Notes under the pieces: generated by a model
Told to the model about the DNA's origin: nothing
The model's database searches: none
What the model saw: the letters and a program-made list of their open reading frames with translations, nothing else
Position numbers and translations under genes: made by a program
Origin: Patiria pectinifera
Lineage: Eukaryota > Echinodermata > Asteroidea > Valvatida > Asterinidae
NCBI GenBank assembly: GCA_029964075.1
Contig: CM057141.1
Span: 8,432,001 to 8,496,000, forward strand
Length of the DNA stretch: 64,000 bases
Reading direction: 5' to 3'
Part shown: positions 11,101-26,100 of the stretch, piece after piece
Layout of the letters: every line of letters starts with the position of its first letter
Position numbering within the stretch: the stretch's first letter is position 1

Positions 11101-14100
11101 AGTAAGCACAACTTTCCTGCTTACTGTTAAGCAGTGCTATGAAATTGGGCCCAGGCAGATAAGAGAGGTGAGAAAACTCTCAGTTGAAACTTATTTTTCA
11201 GGGCTGGTGCAGTTGGGCCAACAAATAAACAAACACACCAACAATCGATCCAACAAACAAACAAAAACAAAATCAATAAATCTGCTCACACCCCCGCCCC
11301 CCAAAAAGTACATTACAAAAACCAACAGTTCACATTTGACCATAGAGCTATATTAAATTACTAGAGCGCTAACTTCTTATTCTTGCGAGCGGACACACCA
11401 AGCCATCATTGGTGCAGACATGTTGAATTCATGTGCATGTTTGTAGCTGGCATAATGAAATTTGATGGACTGAATTTTTAAAGTGTACTCTAAATGCAAC
11501 GGGCAAGTAGAATGTACGCAAACAACTTAAGCGCGTCATTATGGTTTTAAAAAAAAAAGTCATGGTTAATCGTCTGCAGCGCATACACACGCGTTGCACT
11601 GTTTGTGTAAAGCAACATGACATGCACATTTGTTCATCGTGCATTTCTGTTTTGGGCGTATCAACTTCGGTAATGCACCCGTATAGAATACAAACGCAGA
11701 TATGCAATTAGCCATACAAAAGACGTACTAAATTTCGAATTTTTTATATGTTTGTGCACAAACATGGATGCGCCCAGCAGGCATCACTTTGTACATGAGT
11801 CAGCACTCTGGTACTTATATAGCTCTATGCATTTGACACACTTTATACAGACATGTGATGATGTACCAATAAAAAAAGGACACTTTTTTTTTTAAATGTC
11901 AGGATGGGTTAGTTGACATGGTCTGTGAATTCCTGTGAGTGTTGTTTTGCAGTTTTATGAATTGTCATCCACATATCTGTACCACCACACTGGGAGTTGG
12001 AGTGCTGTGGCTATAACCTCCATTCTAACTGTTCAATGAACAGATTACAAATGATGGATGAAACTGGCCAGCCCATCGCTGCACTGATTATTGTTCATAA
12101 AAGTCACATCGTAAACAAGTGTGTACATTTGTACATCACAGGCATACTTTGAAAAGCTGGGCAACCTGAGGTGGCGAAAGGCATGTCCTTTCATTTGCAT
12201 GTCCTTTCATTTGCATGTAGTCCTGTGTCCTGTTCTAATCTTGCTTGTATAAAGGGTAGTGCTTTGTCAACCAGAAAGCAGTTAAAGAGAGCTGTGATTT
12301 CATACAATCTCAATTCTCCATCCTCCTCCAACCTGCCATCCTTGATAACATTTGCAAATTTTGGAGTTCTGAGTTGCCCACTAGTGGCCGAAGACTTCTT
12401 GCTAGGAACTTGCCACAATTGTATGTGACAGAGTTGTAACGAGTCACTGATTTTTGTGACTCGAGTCGAGTCGAGTCATTTTAAAGAAGTGACTCAAGTC
12501 GAGTCGAGTCGAGTCACAGAGTGTGGTCGAGTCGAGTCGAGTCGAGTCAACTATTTAGCTCGAGTCAATTCGAGTCACAAATATTTGAACACTATACAAT
12601 AAATACAGTAACAAGCAACAAACACAAGAGAGAAAGTCATTTTCTTTTGTTTTTTTTTAATTTTAAATTCGGGCTACTACATGGTGACACCACATTTGAC
12701 ATTACGGGAATACGGGGCTCCCTGACCATCATGACCAGATCCTATGCAGTTCTACTTTCTGAGAAAAAATTAGGCCTATATCAGGTATTCAAGTTACAAC
12801 ATTTTTTATGCTAAAGTATGAAACGTTTGGACCAAGCCCTTAATTCATGTTCTTGGACAATGCACAAGTTGACTTATTACTTACTGTCTTGCAGGATTTG
12901 CTTTTAAATGTCTGGAAAAGTTCGACGATGTCCCCCAGCCCAGCGCTCGCTGATGTTTGATTTGCAAAATGTGCACGACGCCGAATGCTTATTTTTCTGT
13001 TTGTCTACTTTGTAGTTAGCGAACCCAAACGATACTATAGCTGGTTTCATTGTGAACAGCTGTACGCGATTTATTTCTCCGGGTCAGTTACTCACAAAAG
13101 ATAATGATTGTGAAAACAAGTTGCTGACATGAACGTGTATAAAAAACGTACGTGAAAAGCGAACTCGGCTGCTATGCGCATTAATGGACGAAGGAATACA
13201 AGGCACCAGTCTATTACGAAAATCCACAGACATAAAGTATGCTGTATGGTACCCAACCAACAGTTTCCATTGCATCCCAGATAAGAAGATGTGAAACTTC
13301 GGTCTTATAACTGGTTTGGCTTCGGGTCTAGATTTTGTTGTTCGCTGATCACTGACAACGTCAAAACCTAATTGCATTATACAAAACTGTTTCTGATTAT
13401 TTAAAGGTGGGCCGGTCCGTATCCATTTTTTGTGTGAAATCGGGACATAAATTTAGCCAGCGTTCCACCAAGAGCTTAATAAGAAATCGCCCGAACTGCC
13501 AATGATGAAACCACGAATTGAGAAATGCGTTTTAAGTCTCGTGACGTGAACAAAAACTGGCAAAGCGAACGGCGCGGCGTAAGTCATTGCAAATAAGTTT
13601 TGCTTTTATTTTTGGGACTCGAGTCTTATTAGCCTTCCTCGAGTCGAGTCGAGTCATTCTGATGAGGGACTCGAGTCGAGTCGAGTCATTTGCTCGCAGT
13701 GACTCAAGTCGAGTCGAGTCATTTACCCGCCGGGACTCGAGTCGAGTCGAGTCGTCAAAAAATGTGACTTGAGTCGGACTCAAGTCAAGTCATTGACTCG
13801 AGTCATTACAACTCTGGTATGTGATGCTCCCTATGCTGCTTATACTATCAGTCTCAAATAGAACACACCGTATTTATAATGCTCAAAAAGACAAACTATG
13901 CAATCTACATGTATTTTATGATGATGATAGTCCGTTTAAAACAACTGAAAGCCACCATTAAATTGAAAGCAAATAAGATACTGAAATTAACCTTGGTATT
14001 GTAACACTGAGCTTAACACAGTAAAAAAAAATTAGCTAAAATACCGTCACTGCAACATTCAGAATTAAATCAAAAATTATAGTATTCTTCAAGCTTTTGT

Positions 14101-17100
14101 TGCAAACTCAGCGGAAGATTCTTCTGCACAGGAAATTAAATGGACTTTCAATTGCAAGACGCCAGGCAAAGCCTTATACATGTAATATTAAAGCATAGTA
14201 AATGGAACTGAAAACAAATTATGTGGCAGTACTTAAAATCAACAAAAAACTTGGATGAAAGTTTACTTTTTAGGATAACATTATAGGGATGTATATAATT
14301 TATTGACATAACAGAGAAGTTAAGATTGCTTAAACAAGAAAACCAGATGTTTATGGTGCTGAACCTGGTGGATTTTCTGTCCTAGTAATACTTTTTTGTA
14401 TTACTATGTAGTGACTGACTTCTATTTTTTTGTTTCAAACTTGAACAAAACAATTGACGAGCTGGGTTTGAACCTGCAACCCCCGGACTATTGTTCCGGG
14501 GCTCTACCAACTGAGCTAACCAGCCCTATTTTGACAGATCCTCAATTTGTCAACGTCTTTGTAAAAGGGGCGCAATTCAGAAGCCAAATAAATTTAGGTG
14601 TTAGTTTTGGATTGAGTTTATTTATTTGCTTGAAGCCAAGACATAAAGGTACCGATAGAAAGACCATTGTACCGGTAAGTTTGAATTCAATAGGAGGGGT
14701 ATGAGTGAATGGGAGGTTTGTGGTAGCACCATGTGAATTAAATCTCTTAGTGAGTTGTGGTTCTGAGAAGAACCAGTATGCTATTGCTCGGCATCAGGCA
14801 TATTCTGATGATGACATAATTGCTGTACATTTACTTCATTTTACCCAGACTGATGAATATGCTGGGTGAATATTTTGTTGCACTCAGTGTTGCTAGGTGT
14901 ACCATAACATTAACAACAGAGCAGAAAGTTACAATTCATATCAAAAAACAAAACAAAAACAAAAACTAGAAAATATATTAAACTGTTTGTACAAAGTTAT
15001 TCTGTTTTGAATATATTATGTCAGCCTTTCAGCGTCTGACCAAACATGTATTGTCAGTCTCTGGGTATTTGAATGTTTTGTGAGACAAAGAGCTTCTTGA
15101 CTTTGTAAAAAAAAAGAAACAATTGGCAGATTGGTGGCAAGACACATACATGTAATAGTAACACAATCATCGTACATGGTACATGTGTGTATTGGACAGG
15201 TCTCTGACTGGAAATATTCATTGGCAATTGCAAATTCCACATGGTACAACAAAATTTGAAGGAGGAATCGTCATTTTTTACGTTAAAAAAATATACCGTA
15301 AATAATATCAGATGATAACATTGAGAAATAAATATCGAAAATTGATACCTTTCTGGCCGGGCCAGCCTAGCCCGTGCTGCACCGGTGGACTAAGATCAAA
15401 TTTATTGAAAAAGCTACAGACCAGGTTCCATTTTATCTGAGCATGACTGAAGCACTAAAACCGCACTTTGTGGCAAAAATTGATGATTGTTGTTTCCGGA
15501 ACAAACAGAATACCAAAGTCATCAGGTTTTTTTATTTTCAGCAACTAATTGTAACGTCAAATACCCAACTTTTTGATCGCAACTTTCTTTAACAAAAATT
15601 AGCAAGTTGCCGACATTTTATCTGTTTTAGGAGTTTTACATCATTTCTGTAATAAATTCGTTATGAAAATTATATGGTGACGTTGAAGAACTTATTTTCA
15701 AAAAAGGAAACAGTGGAAACGCTGGTAAATTGTTCTGACCAAAGAATACCCGTAGACCGCAAATGGTGTGGTCCACACTGTGCGTGACACTTTGGTGACA
15801 TGTCTGGTGTACGTGTTCATCTTTTCAAACCATGGACGAAAAATACCAGAGAACAAAAGAGAACAATATCGTCCACGATTCCAAGCATACCGGTACGTCC
15901 GCGATTGGGGTCATGTACAAAATCTATGGGAGTCCTCCTATGGGAGTACAAACAAAAGAGGGACAATGGGACGTCCACGATCGACGGTGAACACACGTTT
16001 GGGTGGATCGCATTGGCAAGTGCTTTTCATAGTGAATGCATATGTGCGTACGTACGTTTGTATGAAGGGCATCATGCAGTACCTACCAAGGAGAACCGTT
16101 TATTTCAAAAGAGTCACTGATCGCTGCAGTAGTACAGTGGTGCAATTTAAGCGTAACGTTTATTTCCGAAAGCGTAGTGGGTGCTGGTGCTAGTGCCTGG
16201 CTAGAACACTGGACTCACTTCGAGTGTGGAAAATGGTTAAGTTTGTTGCAAATAATTGCAAATAGTACTTATTTAAGATTATCAACTAGCGAAATGGCAA
16301 TAAAATGTTTCGCCTAAGGTGTTGAAGCCAAGTATGTGCAAGGGTCACTGTGCTTAAATCCAGACTGACAAGTTGATAAATAATTTGAAATCATTTTTAA
16401 GAAAACTATCTGGAATGAACTGAATGAATTGAATTTTCAATAATTTTCAAAACATTAGGCAAATAGAAATGGGTCAGTAATTGTTTAAGATAGGGATAAT
16501 CTTAGCCATGTTTGAAGTGTGTGGTAGGCTACAGGTGGATAAAGACAAATTAAAAATGTTCCTCAAATGACCTGAGATAACCAGATTTGGTCTTGGCACT
16601 GTCACAATCAAGCATTAGTTAAAGATGTGCATACATGTATATTTTCCCGGCCATTTTGGAAGATTGGCTTAAAAACATGAAAAATGGTGGAAAGTGGGTC
16701 CAAGCAAGCCCCACATAATACGTGTATTATTCAAACAATCATGATAATATGTCAGTGTAATACATTTTGTTTCAGATCCCTGATTGGTGCTGGAATGAGT
16801 CAATTCAAGTCTGACACTTTGAAGTTTGATATTCCTTTCTTTCAGAGGTTTCGCAATCCTGAAGACAGGTGAGATACAGGTATAATAGAATAATGAATAC
16901 TCAAAAGCAATCAACCTTCATTCCAAGATATGCAGAAAACATTTACATATGTTAACAAAATAAAAATAATACAGGTCTGATTTATTCTCCCAACTAAGCT
17001 AATAAGAAAGTTTAAAACTTATGTACACAGTAAAAGTAGTCATTGGGTCACCATCATGTATGCAGATTCTCCAATGGTCTTTAAATGTTTGGGAAAAAAT

Positions 17101-20100
17101 CCTTTACATATGATTCTGCGTGTATACATGTATGAACCAAAGAGTGTTTTTTGGTTGTTTTGTTTGTTTTAATAAATATTTATAAATGCCTGAGACAGTT
17201 TACCTATTCTTATTGGTTGAGAGCTCCTGACATGGGTAGTTTTAAACCGCCATTCATAAATACTTAAGATAGTTTACCCATTCCTATTGATTGAGAGCCC
17301 GTCACATGGTCGGTTTTAAATAAGGGAATAAATGTGTGCTCGACCGAGCACATATTTATTCCCATTCATAAATACCTTTTCGGTCAAAAAAATATAATAT
17401 TTCGGTCAAAAAATCCCGATTTTGTTCAACAAGTTCACTTCATGCTTTTTGAAACATCCCTTTAGCTAAATAATGGAGGGTTCAGCTGGCGATTAAGATG
17501 TAAACAACCCTTTTATGGAGATTGACGCGTGAGTGGCACGTTCTGTGCGATGTCGCGCAGAACGCACCTGGGGCATTGCGTTTTGAATTTAGAACCATAA
17601 AATTCTGACTCACTGGTAGTGTTGCGTATGCCTACGTGAGGACTGTGAACGTTCAACCAATAAAACGGTAAGAGGCACTGGATTTTTAGGAGTCCACATT
17701 TTATGTGACACTGGAAAAGTGTTTAAGACCAGCTAGCCATGTCTTTATCATCCATTTAAGACCGGCCATGTGACGGGCTCTCGACCAATAGGAATGGCTA
17801 AACTGTCTGAGGTATTTCTGAATGGTTGATAAAGACTGGTTGACTGATGTTAAACACCTTTCCAATGTCACATGAACTTTTGACTCCTATGAAATCCAGT
17901 GCCAGTACCGTTGTATTGGTTGAACATTCACAATCTTCATGTAGGCATGGGCAATACTATCAGTGAGTCAGTATTTCATACTCTTAAATTCACACTACAC
18001 CGGCACAGCTGCGGTTTGCACCACATCACACAGTACGTGCAACAGCATGCCATTTCCATAAGGAGTTGTTTATGACTACTCACAGGAGGGTCATACCATA
18101 GCATAGTGAATGGTTATACGTCAGATAAATGTTTAAACAAATCGTTGGAAATTTATAATTTGTGACTTGGTTGATTTTGGATTGAAAAGTTTTCATTATT
18201 TTTGGACCAAAAAGGTATTTATGAATGGGAATAAATATGTGCTTGGACGGTATTAAACGCTATGGGCGTTTACGAAATGGGGCTATATTTTTGTGGCTGC
18301 CATTTTGAAGCCTCGTACGAAATGACAGGCTTGGCTATGCAATTATGCCTGAGGCTGAGTTTTTGGCCAAAATCTGAAGCCTTATCTAGCCTACCAAAGT
18401 AGTGGCTGCGCATAGGCTTGATGACATCAGTGTGTACAATCTTTCAGCGAATCCTCTATCTTGAAAAAACACCATAACACTGTATCGCGGTAGTGCCAGC
18501 CAGTGGTACGGTACGGCAGTATTTTTTATAGAGTGAAGCTACTTTTGCCAATGATGAACAAGAAGCAATGGTACTGTACCTGTGAAAGCCAACAAGAACT
18601 AGAGGTTCGCGTTTGTTTAGTTACAAACGCAGAGTGGTCGGGCAGGCCTTTTTTTTCATTAAATACTGCCAAGTTAAGTTATGAATATGTTTATGTAAGA
18701 ACAAAGGATCACCAAATTAAATCCTTTTCATCACAATCAATTATTTTGTTTAAAAATGCATCATTAATGGTGTGCTAAATTTCTGTAAACATTCTATGTA
18801 CACATACGAGTTATTTCTGGCTTGATGACGTCATTATTAAAAAACGCAAAGTGAATACTGATTAAGTTCGGATAAAATGTTTATTGTGAAGTTATATAAC
18901 GTATGAAAATATGTTTTGATGACGTCACTAGTATTTGGAAGCGAAAGGTGAACATTGTAACGGATGTCGTTATTTGGGCTACGAAGATATACGACATGGA
19001 TCAAATGATAGAATTCAATCTAAAATATGATAGTTATTTAAATTCTCATAGATGTAACTTCCGGTCTGATGACGTCATGAATTTGAAACCTTGCCAAGTT
19101 ATCTGTGGTTAATTAAAGAATATCAAGGGGCGATTTAGTAAAATTTGAACGGACGGTTTTCAAATTAAAGAAAGCAAACTCTATTTTATGTGCTGCTAGG
19201 TCGATATATGTTGAAAGTTACAAGTTCATATATAAATCGTTTAGGAGAAACTGTGTGCTGTACGGAAAAAAAAGAAAGAAAGAAAGATTAATCGTAACAA
19301 CTCTAAACAGTGATCGGGTTGTGCCCAACCACTTAATAAACAGCATACACATGTAGGTCTGGAAACTCTGGAAAAGGTGATGAATGTTGATGTCTATACC
19401 GCTTGACCATCCAGCTTGAGGATTTGGTAATTTGAACCTAAAGTACATACAGGGTGAGTCAAAAAAAGCGGAACCCAAACCCCAAAAATTATATTCTATA
19501 TTTTAAAAAATATGTAGCACCAAAAATAATAATAATGACCAGAAAGCCAATTTCATAAGCTACTTTAGATGAAAAAAAATACTGAAATTGATCAATCCGT
19601 TGAGAAAATATCACTATTTAAACACAATGACCCTAAAACCTGTCTTGTCCAAAAAAATGCGATTTCAAGAATCATCGTCGCAATGGTTTTCAAACATCAC
19701 CAGCTATAAAATCTCAGTGTAAACATTAAAAATATTCAACAGAATCCCTTTGAAGGCCCATCCTTTTAAAAAAGTAGATTTTATAAATCATATTGTTTGC
19801 CTAACCAGGGTTGTTAATAAAGATATTGTGTACTACAGTTGGTGACAGTTGTTGAAACAAGTATTCTGTGTCATTTTCTTTGTTGTTCCAAACAGTCAAA
19901 ACACACAATGAATTGCTTTTTTTGGACGAGACAGGTTTTAGGGTCATTGTGTTTAAATGGTGATATTTTTTTAACGGATTGAGCAATTTCAGTAATTTTT
20001 TCATCTAAAAGTAGCTTATGAAATTGGCCTTCCAGTCATTGTTATTTTTGGTGCTACATATGTTTTTAAATATGCAATATATTTTATGGGGTTTGGGTTC

Positions 20101-23100
20101 CGCTTTTTTTGACTCACCCTGTAGCTTCAATGCTTTAGCACTCATTTTCTTAGGAAACCTATCACAAAAGAATGAAATACAATTTGTTTGAGTTAATAAA
20201 AATTGAAATCCAGCTACTTACAGCTATTCATATTTTTTTTCAGGAGAAACTTCATTTCAGCAGGTGCTGCAGCCGGTGTAGCTTCTGCTTTTGGTGCTCC
20301 TGTTGGAGGTCTCCTATTTGCCATGGAAGAGGTGTCATCTTTCTGGAGTATGAAACTATCGTGGCAGGTCTTCTTCTGTTGTATGGTTTCTACTTTTACC
20401 ACTGACCTGTTCAACTCTGCGTTTCACAATTTCAAGTATCAAGGCCAATTCGGTCTTTTCAAAACACAAAGTTACATTATATTTAAGGTGAGTGAAAGAG
20501 TACTTTAAAGGCAATTTTATCCCAATTTACAGTGTATGAACAAAATGCAAGTAGAGCTGTCCCTTTCCATACCATCTCCGGTTTGTGCATGTATGTCTTC
20601 CTACTTTATTCCTGTCTACATTCTAAATGCAATTTGCCATCATTTAAGTAATATTTTAATTGAAATAAGATAACACCATGATTTGGACCTGTCAATGACA
20701 CTGGGTCGTTTATTTTTAAATTTATTGCTTTAACTAATTATGTCATATTCATTACCACTATTTTTCCTTCTGCCTACAATAGACATTGTGAGGGAACTGT
20801 TGTTGATACTGTGCATGCAAACACTGGTTTGTATGCACACACAGTTTTCTAAGTATGAACAACTCATTGTCGACCAAGTGTGCACAAAATCAAAAGTAGT
20901 TTTCAAATAAGAGAAGCAAATGGTGAAAATGATACTCAAGTACCCTTCAATAAAACTTGAATTTTACTGCTGAGCTCATGGGTACACATGGAGTATGTAT
21001 TTCTCTTGTCATCTTAGAGTGCTGCTGATTGCAACATGTTTGGGTGTCAGCCATTGTACTGACGTCATCTTCAAGTGCTGCTGATTGCAATGGGTTTCGG
21101 TGACAGTCACTGCACTGATGTCATCTTCAAGTGCTGCTGATTGCAATATAATAGGTTTGGGTGTCAGCCATTATACTGATGTCATCTTCAAGTGCTGCCG
21201 ATTGCAATGGGTTTGGGTGTCAGCCATTGTTACTGATGTCATCTTCAAGTGCTGCTGATTGCAATGGGTTTCGGTGCCAGTCACTACACTGATGTCATCT
21301 TCAAGTGCTGCTGATTGCAATATAGGTTTGGGTGTCAGCCATTGTACTGATGTCATCTTGAAGTGCTGCCGATTGCAATGGGTTTGGGTATCAGTCACTG
21401 CACTGATGTCATTGCTGATTGCAATATAAAAGGTTTGGGTGTCAGCCATTGTACTGATGTCATCTTCAAGTGCTGCTGATTGCAATATGTTTGGGTGTCA
21501 GCCATTGCACTGATGTCATCTTCAAGTGCTGCTGATTGCAGTATAGATTTGGGTGTCAGTCATTGCACTGATGTCATCTTCAACTGCTGCCGATTGCAAT
21601 GGGTTTGGGTGTCAGTCACTGCACTGATGTCATCTTCAAGTGCTGCTGATTGCAATGGGTTTGGGTGTCAGTCACTGCACTGATGTCATCTTCAAGTGCT
21701 GCTGATTGCAATATAATAGGTTTTGGTTCCAGTCATTGTACTGATGTCATCTTCAACTGCTGCTGATTTCAATGGGTTTAGGTGTCAGTCATGGCACTGA
21801 TGTCATCTTCAAGTGCTGCTGATTGCAATGGGTTTGGGTATCAGTCACTGCACGGATGTCATTGCTGATTGCAATATAATAGGTTTGGGTGTCAGCCATT
21901 GTTCTGACGTCATCTTCAAGTGCTGCCGATTGCAATATGTTTGGGTGTCAGCCATTGTACTGATGTCATCTTCAAGTGCTGCTGATTGCAATGGGTTTCG
22001 GTGCCAGTCACTACACTGATGTCATCTTCAAGTTCTGCTGATTGCAGTATAGGTTTGGGTGTCAGTCATTGCACTGATGTCATCTTCAACTGCTGCCGAT
22101 TGCAATGGGTTTGGGTGTCAGTCACTGCACTGATGTCATCTTCAAGTGTTGCTGATTGCAATATAATAGGTTTGGGTGTCAGCCATTGCACTGATGTCAT
22201 CTTCAAGTGGTGCCGATTGCAATATGTTTGGGTGTCAGCCATTGTACTGATGTCATCTTCAAGTGCTGCTGATTGCAATGGGTTTCGGTGCCAGTCACTA
22301 CACTGATGTCATCTTCAAGTTCTGCTGATTGCAGTATAGGTTTGGGTGTCAGCCATTGTACTGATGTCATCTTCAAGTGCTGCCGATTGCAATGGGTTTC
22401 GGTGCCAGTCACTACACTGAAGTCATCTTCAAGTGCTGCCGATTGCAATGGGTTTGGGTGTCAGTCACTGCACTGATGTCATCTTCAAGTGCTGCCGATT
22501 GCAATGGGTTTGGGTGTCAGTCACTGCACTGATGTCATCTTCAAGTGCTGCTGATTGCAATATAATAGGTTTTGGTGCCAGTCATTGCACTGACGTCATC
22601 TTCAAGTGCTGCTGATTGCAATGGGTTTGGGTGTCAGTCACTGCACTGATGTCATCTTCAAGTGCTGCTGATTGCAATGGGTTTTGGTGACAGTCACTGC
22701 ACTGATGTCATTGCTGATTGCAATATAATAGGTTTGGGTGTCAGTCATTGCACTGATGTCATCTTCAACTGCTGCTGATTTCAATGGATTTGGGTGTCAT
22801 TCATTGTACTGATGTCATCTTCAAGTGCTGCCGATTGCAATTGGTTTCGGTGCCAGTCACTACACTGATGTCATCTTCAAGTGCTGCTGATTGCAATATA
22901 ATAGGTTTTGGTGCCAGTCATTGCACTGACGTCATCTTCAAGTGCTGCCGATTGCAATGGGTTTGGGTGTCAGTCACTGCACTGATGTCATCTTCAAGTG
23001 CTGCTGATTGCAATGTGTTTGGGTATCAGTCACTGCACTGATGTCATTGCTGATTGCAATATATTAGGTTTGGGTGTCAGTCATTGCACTGATGTCATCT

Positions 23101-26100
23101 TCAACTGCTGCTGATTTCAATGGATTTGGGTGTCATTCATTGTACTGATGTCATCTTCAAGTGCTGCCGATTGCAATGGGTTTGGGTGTCAGTCACTGCA
23201 CTGATGTCATCTTCAAGTGCTGCTGATTGCAATATAATAGGTTTGGGTGTCAGCCATTGTACTGATGTCATCTTCAACTGCTGCTGATTTCAATGGATTT
23301 GGGTGTCAGTCACTGCACTGATGTCATCTTCAAGTGCTGCTGATTGCAATGGGTTTGGGTGTCAGTCACTGCACTGATGTCATCTTCAAGTGCTGCTGAT
23401 TGCAATATAATAGGTTTTGGTTCCAGTCATTGTACTGATGTCATCTTCAACTGCTGCTGATTTCAATGGGTTTGGGTGTCAGTCATGGCACTGATGTCAT
23501 CTTCAAGTGCTGCTGATTGCAATGGGTTTGGGTATCAGTCACTGCACGGATGTCATTGCTGATTGCAATATAATAGGTTTGGGTGTCAGCCATTGCACTA
23601 ATGTCATCTTCAAGTGCTGCTGATTGCAATGGGTTTCGGTGCCAGTCACTACACTAATGTCATCTTCAAGTGCTGCTGATTGCAATATAATAGGCTTGGG
23701 TGTCAGTCATTGCACTGATGTCATCTTCAAGTGCTGCTGATTGCAATATAATAGGCTTGGGTATCAGTCACTGCACTGATGTCATTGTTGATTGCAATAT
23801 AATAGGTTTGGGTGTCAGCCATTGCACTAATGTCATCTTCAAGTGCTGCTGATTTCAATGGATTTGGGTGTCAGTCATTGTACTGATGTCATCTTCAACT
23901 GCTGCTGATTTTGATGGATTTGAGTGTCAGTCATGGCACTGATGTCATCTTCAACTGCTGCTGATTGCAATGGGTTTGGGTATCAGTCACTGCACTGATG
24001 TCATTGCTGATTGCAATATAATAGGTTTGGGTGTCAGCCATTTTACTAATGTCATCTTCAAGTGCTGCTGATTGCAATGGGTTTTGGTGCCAGTCACTAC
24101 ACTAATGTCATCTTCAAGTGCTGTTGATTGCAATATAATAGGCTTGGGTGTCAGTCATTGCACTGATGTCATCTTCAAGTGCTTCTGATTTTAATGGATT
24201 TGGGTGTCAGTCACTGTATTGATGTCATCTTCAACTGCTGCTGATTTCAATGGATTTGAGTGTCAGTCACTGCACTGATGTCATCTTCAAGTGCTGCTGA
24301 TTTCAATGGATTTGGGTGTCAGTCACTGCACTGATGTCGTCTTCAAGTGTTGCTGATTTCAATGGATTTGGGTGTCAGTCACTGTATTGATGTCATCTTC
24401 AACTGCTGCTGATTTCAATGGATTTGAGTGTCAGTCATGGCACTGATGTCATCTTCAGGTGCTGCTGATTGCAATGGGTTTTGGTGTCAGTCATTGTACT
24501 GATGTCATCTTCAAGTGCTGCTGATTGCAATAAGTTAAGGTGTCAGTCACTGTACTGATGTAATCTTCAAGTGCTGCTGTTTGCAATGGATTTGGGTGTC
24601 AGTCATGGCACTGATGTCATTTTCAAGTGCTACTGAGGCAAAAAAAAAAAATGGTGTGACCGACCGACCTGGAATTTTTTCGGCCAAATTGCCGACCTCA
24701 AACTTTTTATTGCCATTTTGAAGGTTGATATTGATCATTTTTAATGAACAAATTTCAAAAATTTCAAGTACTTTTAATTATTTGCCATGAACATAGACCA
24801 TTTTCCACACTAAAACTGACCATGATTTGACACAAACATACCTGTGTTAAATGTGCGAAAATCGCGACGATCTCAAAACTTGAATTCTCAAACTACATGA
24901 AGTACGATTATTTTTGCACAAATGCATCGGGGTGAACTGGTGCGCCTGGCCGACGGACGGCAGGGTTCTCCCCACGTACAAATGTGCGTACTGCGAATCC
25001 GCCCGACAAAAGTGCGGATCACATTTTTCAGCCCCTGATACGCACAATATAATTATTATTCACGCCATTAAAATGCACAATATAATCGATACATAACGCC
25101 ATTATTTCATCTTGACATGCAAAATCTTGACAAAAATCCTGTTTTTCTGATGCATGTGGGATGTGTGATCAAAATGCACACGATGACTGGTTCTGTCGAC
25201 TGCCAGCTGACAGGCATGCAGCGCATACAGCATGGTGCACTGGTTCCCTTTGCGTGCTAATGGAATCAATACTATAATGAAGGACCGGAACCAGTGACTA
25301 CTGCCTATACAAACGTCGTAACACGATGATGTTGTGCCGTCGGCCGAAGTTGGATCGTAAACATACCAAACAAACATCGATGGAGAAAGAGAATTTCTGC
25401 GAATTAATTCACAGAACGTGATCTTTATTTTCTGTGTATGTGTTTTCCATTAAAATGACGAGATTGCCAAGCTCGAACTCGTGGCATAACATCGGAGCAT
25501 GTTTCTGCAGTAGTGTAAGATTTTCGGCCACGTGGGATGGGCCGTTCACCATGTACAAAGTGCAGTAATGCACACTGATACTGGGCCGTGAGCCCCCTTC
25601 GCGAAGTACGGCCGGCCAAACTGAATGTCGGCGGCGCCAGCGGCCGTGATGTATGTTAAGCATATAGTGGAATCACCCACCTCAAAAATATTTTTTATTA
25701 GTTGAGGCAAGTTTTAATCACTTTTGGTGGCCAGTCTTGATAATTTTCGTGGCGCAAATGAAAATAATCCAGGCACAAAATAAACATGATTCCTTGCTCT
25801 ATGATGCTCCATTAATCAGCACCCCCAAAAAATTGGCGAAATAATTTTTCTGACCTATTGACGCTATTTTGAAAGGCATGTAATTGGAAGCAAAAGGATT
25901 TTTTTCTTCACCTTAATTTCTTAATTTGAAACTTACTTGTAAATGTAATTTTGATTTTTTTCTTATAATTACAAAAATAGGGGCCTACAAGATCTCTCAA
26001 AAATTTTCGGGGCCCTTAAAAAGCGGGCCCCCGAACCCCACGCCATGGCTTCGCAGGTTGTTGAATCACAGCTAAACTTCCCCCACAGGTTTGAAACAAA

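Noticed and set aside
12171-12428. 85-codon open frame on the + strand
   Set aside because: The - strand of the same stretch carries Penelope RT motifs, so this is an antisense shadow.
14456-14527. A functional tRNA gene
   Set aside because: The T-arm and acceptor strand overlap and cannot both form; it fits a SINE head better.
15768-16193. 141-codon open frame as a host gene
   Set aside because: No domain, low-complexity basic composition, overlapping alternative frame, and similarity to another intronic stretch near 27600.
21171-23041. Many overlapping cysteine/serine-rich open frames on both strands in the 56-bp array
   Set aside because: They are by-products of the tandem repeat; the 56-bp unit shifts frame each time and no frame is favoured.
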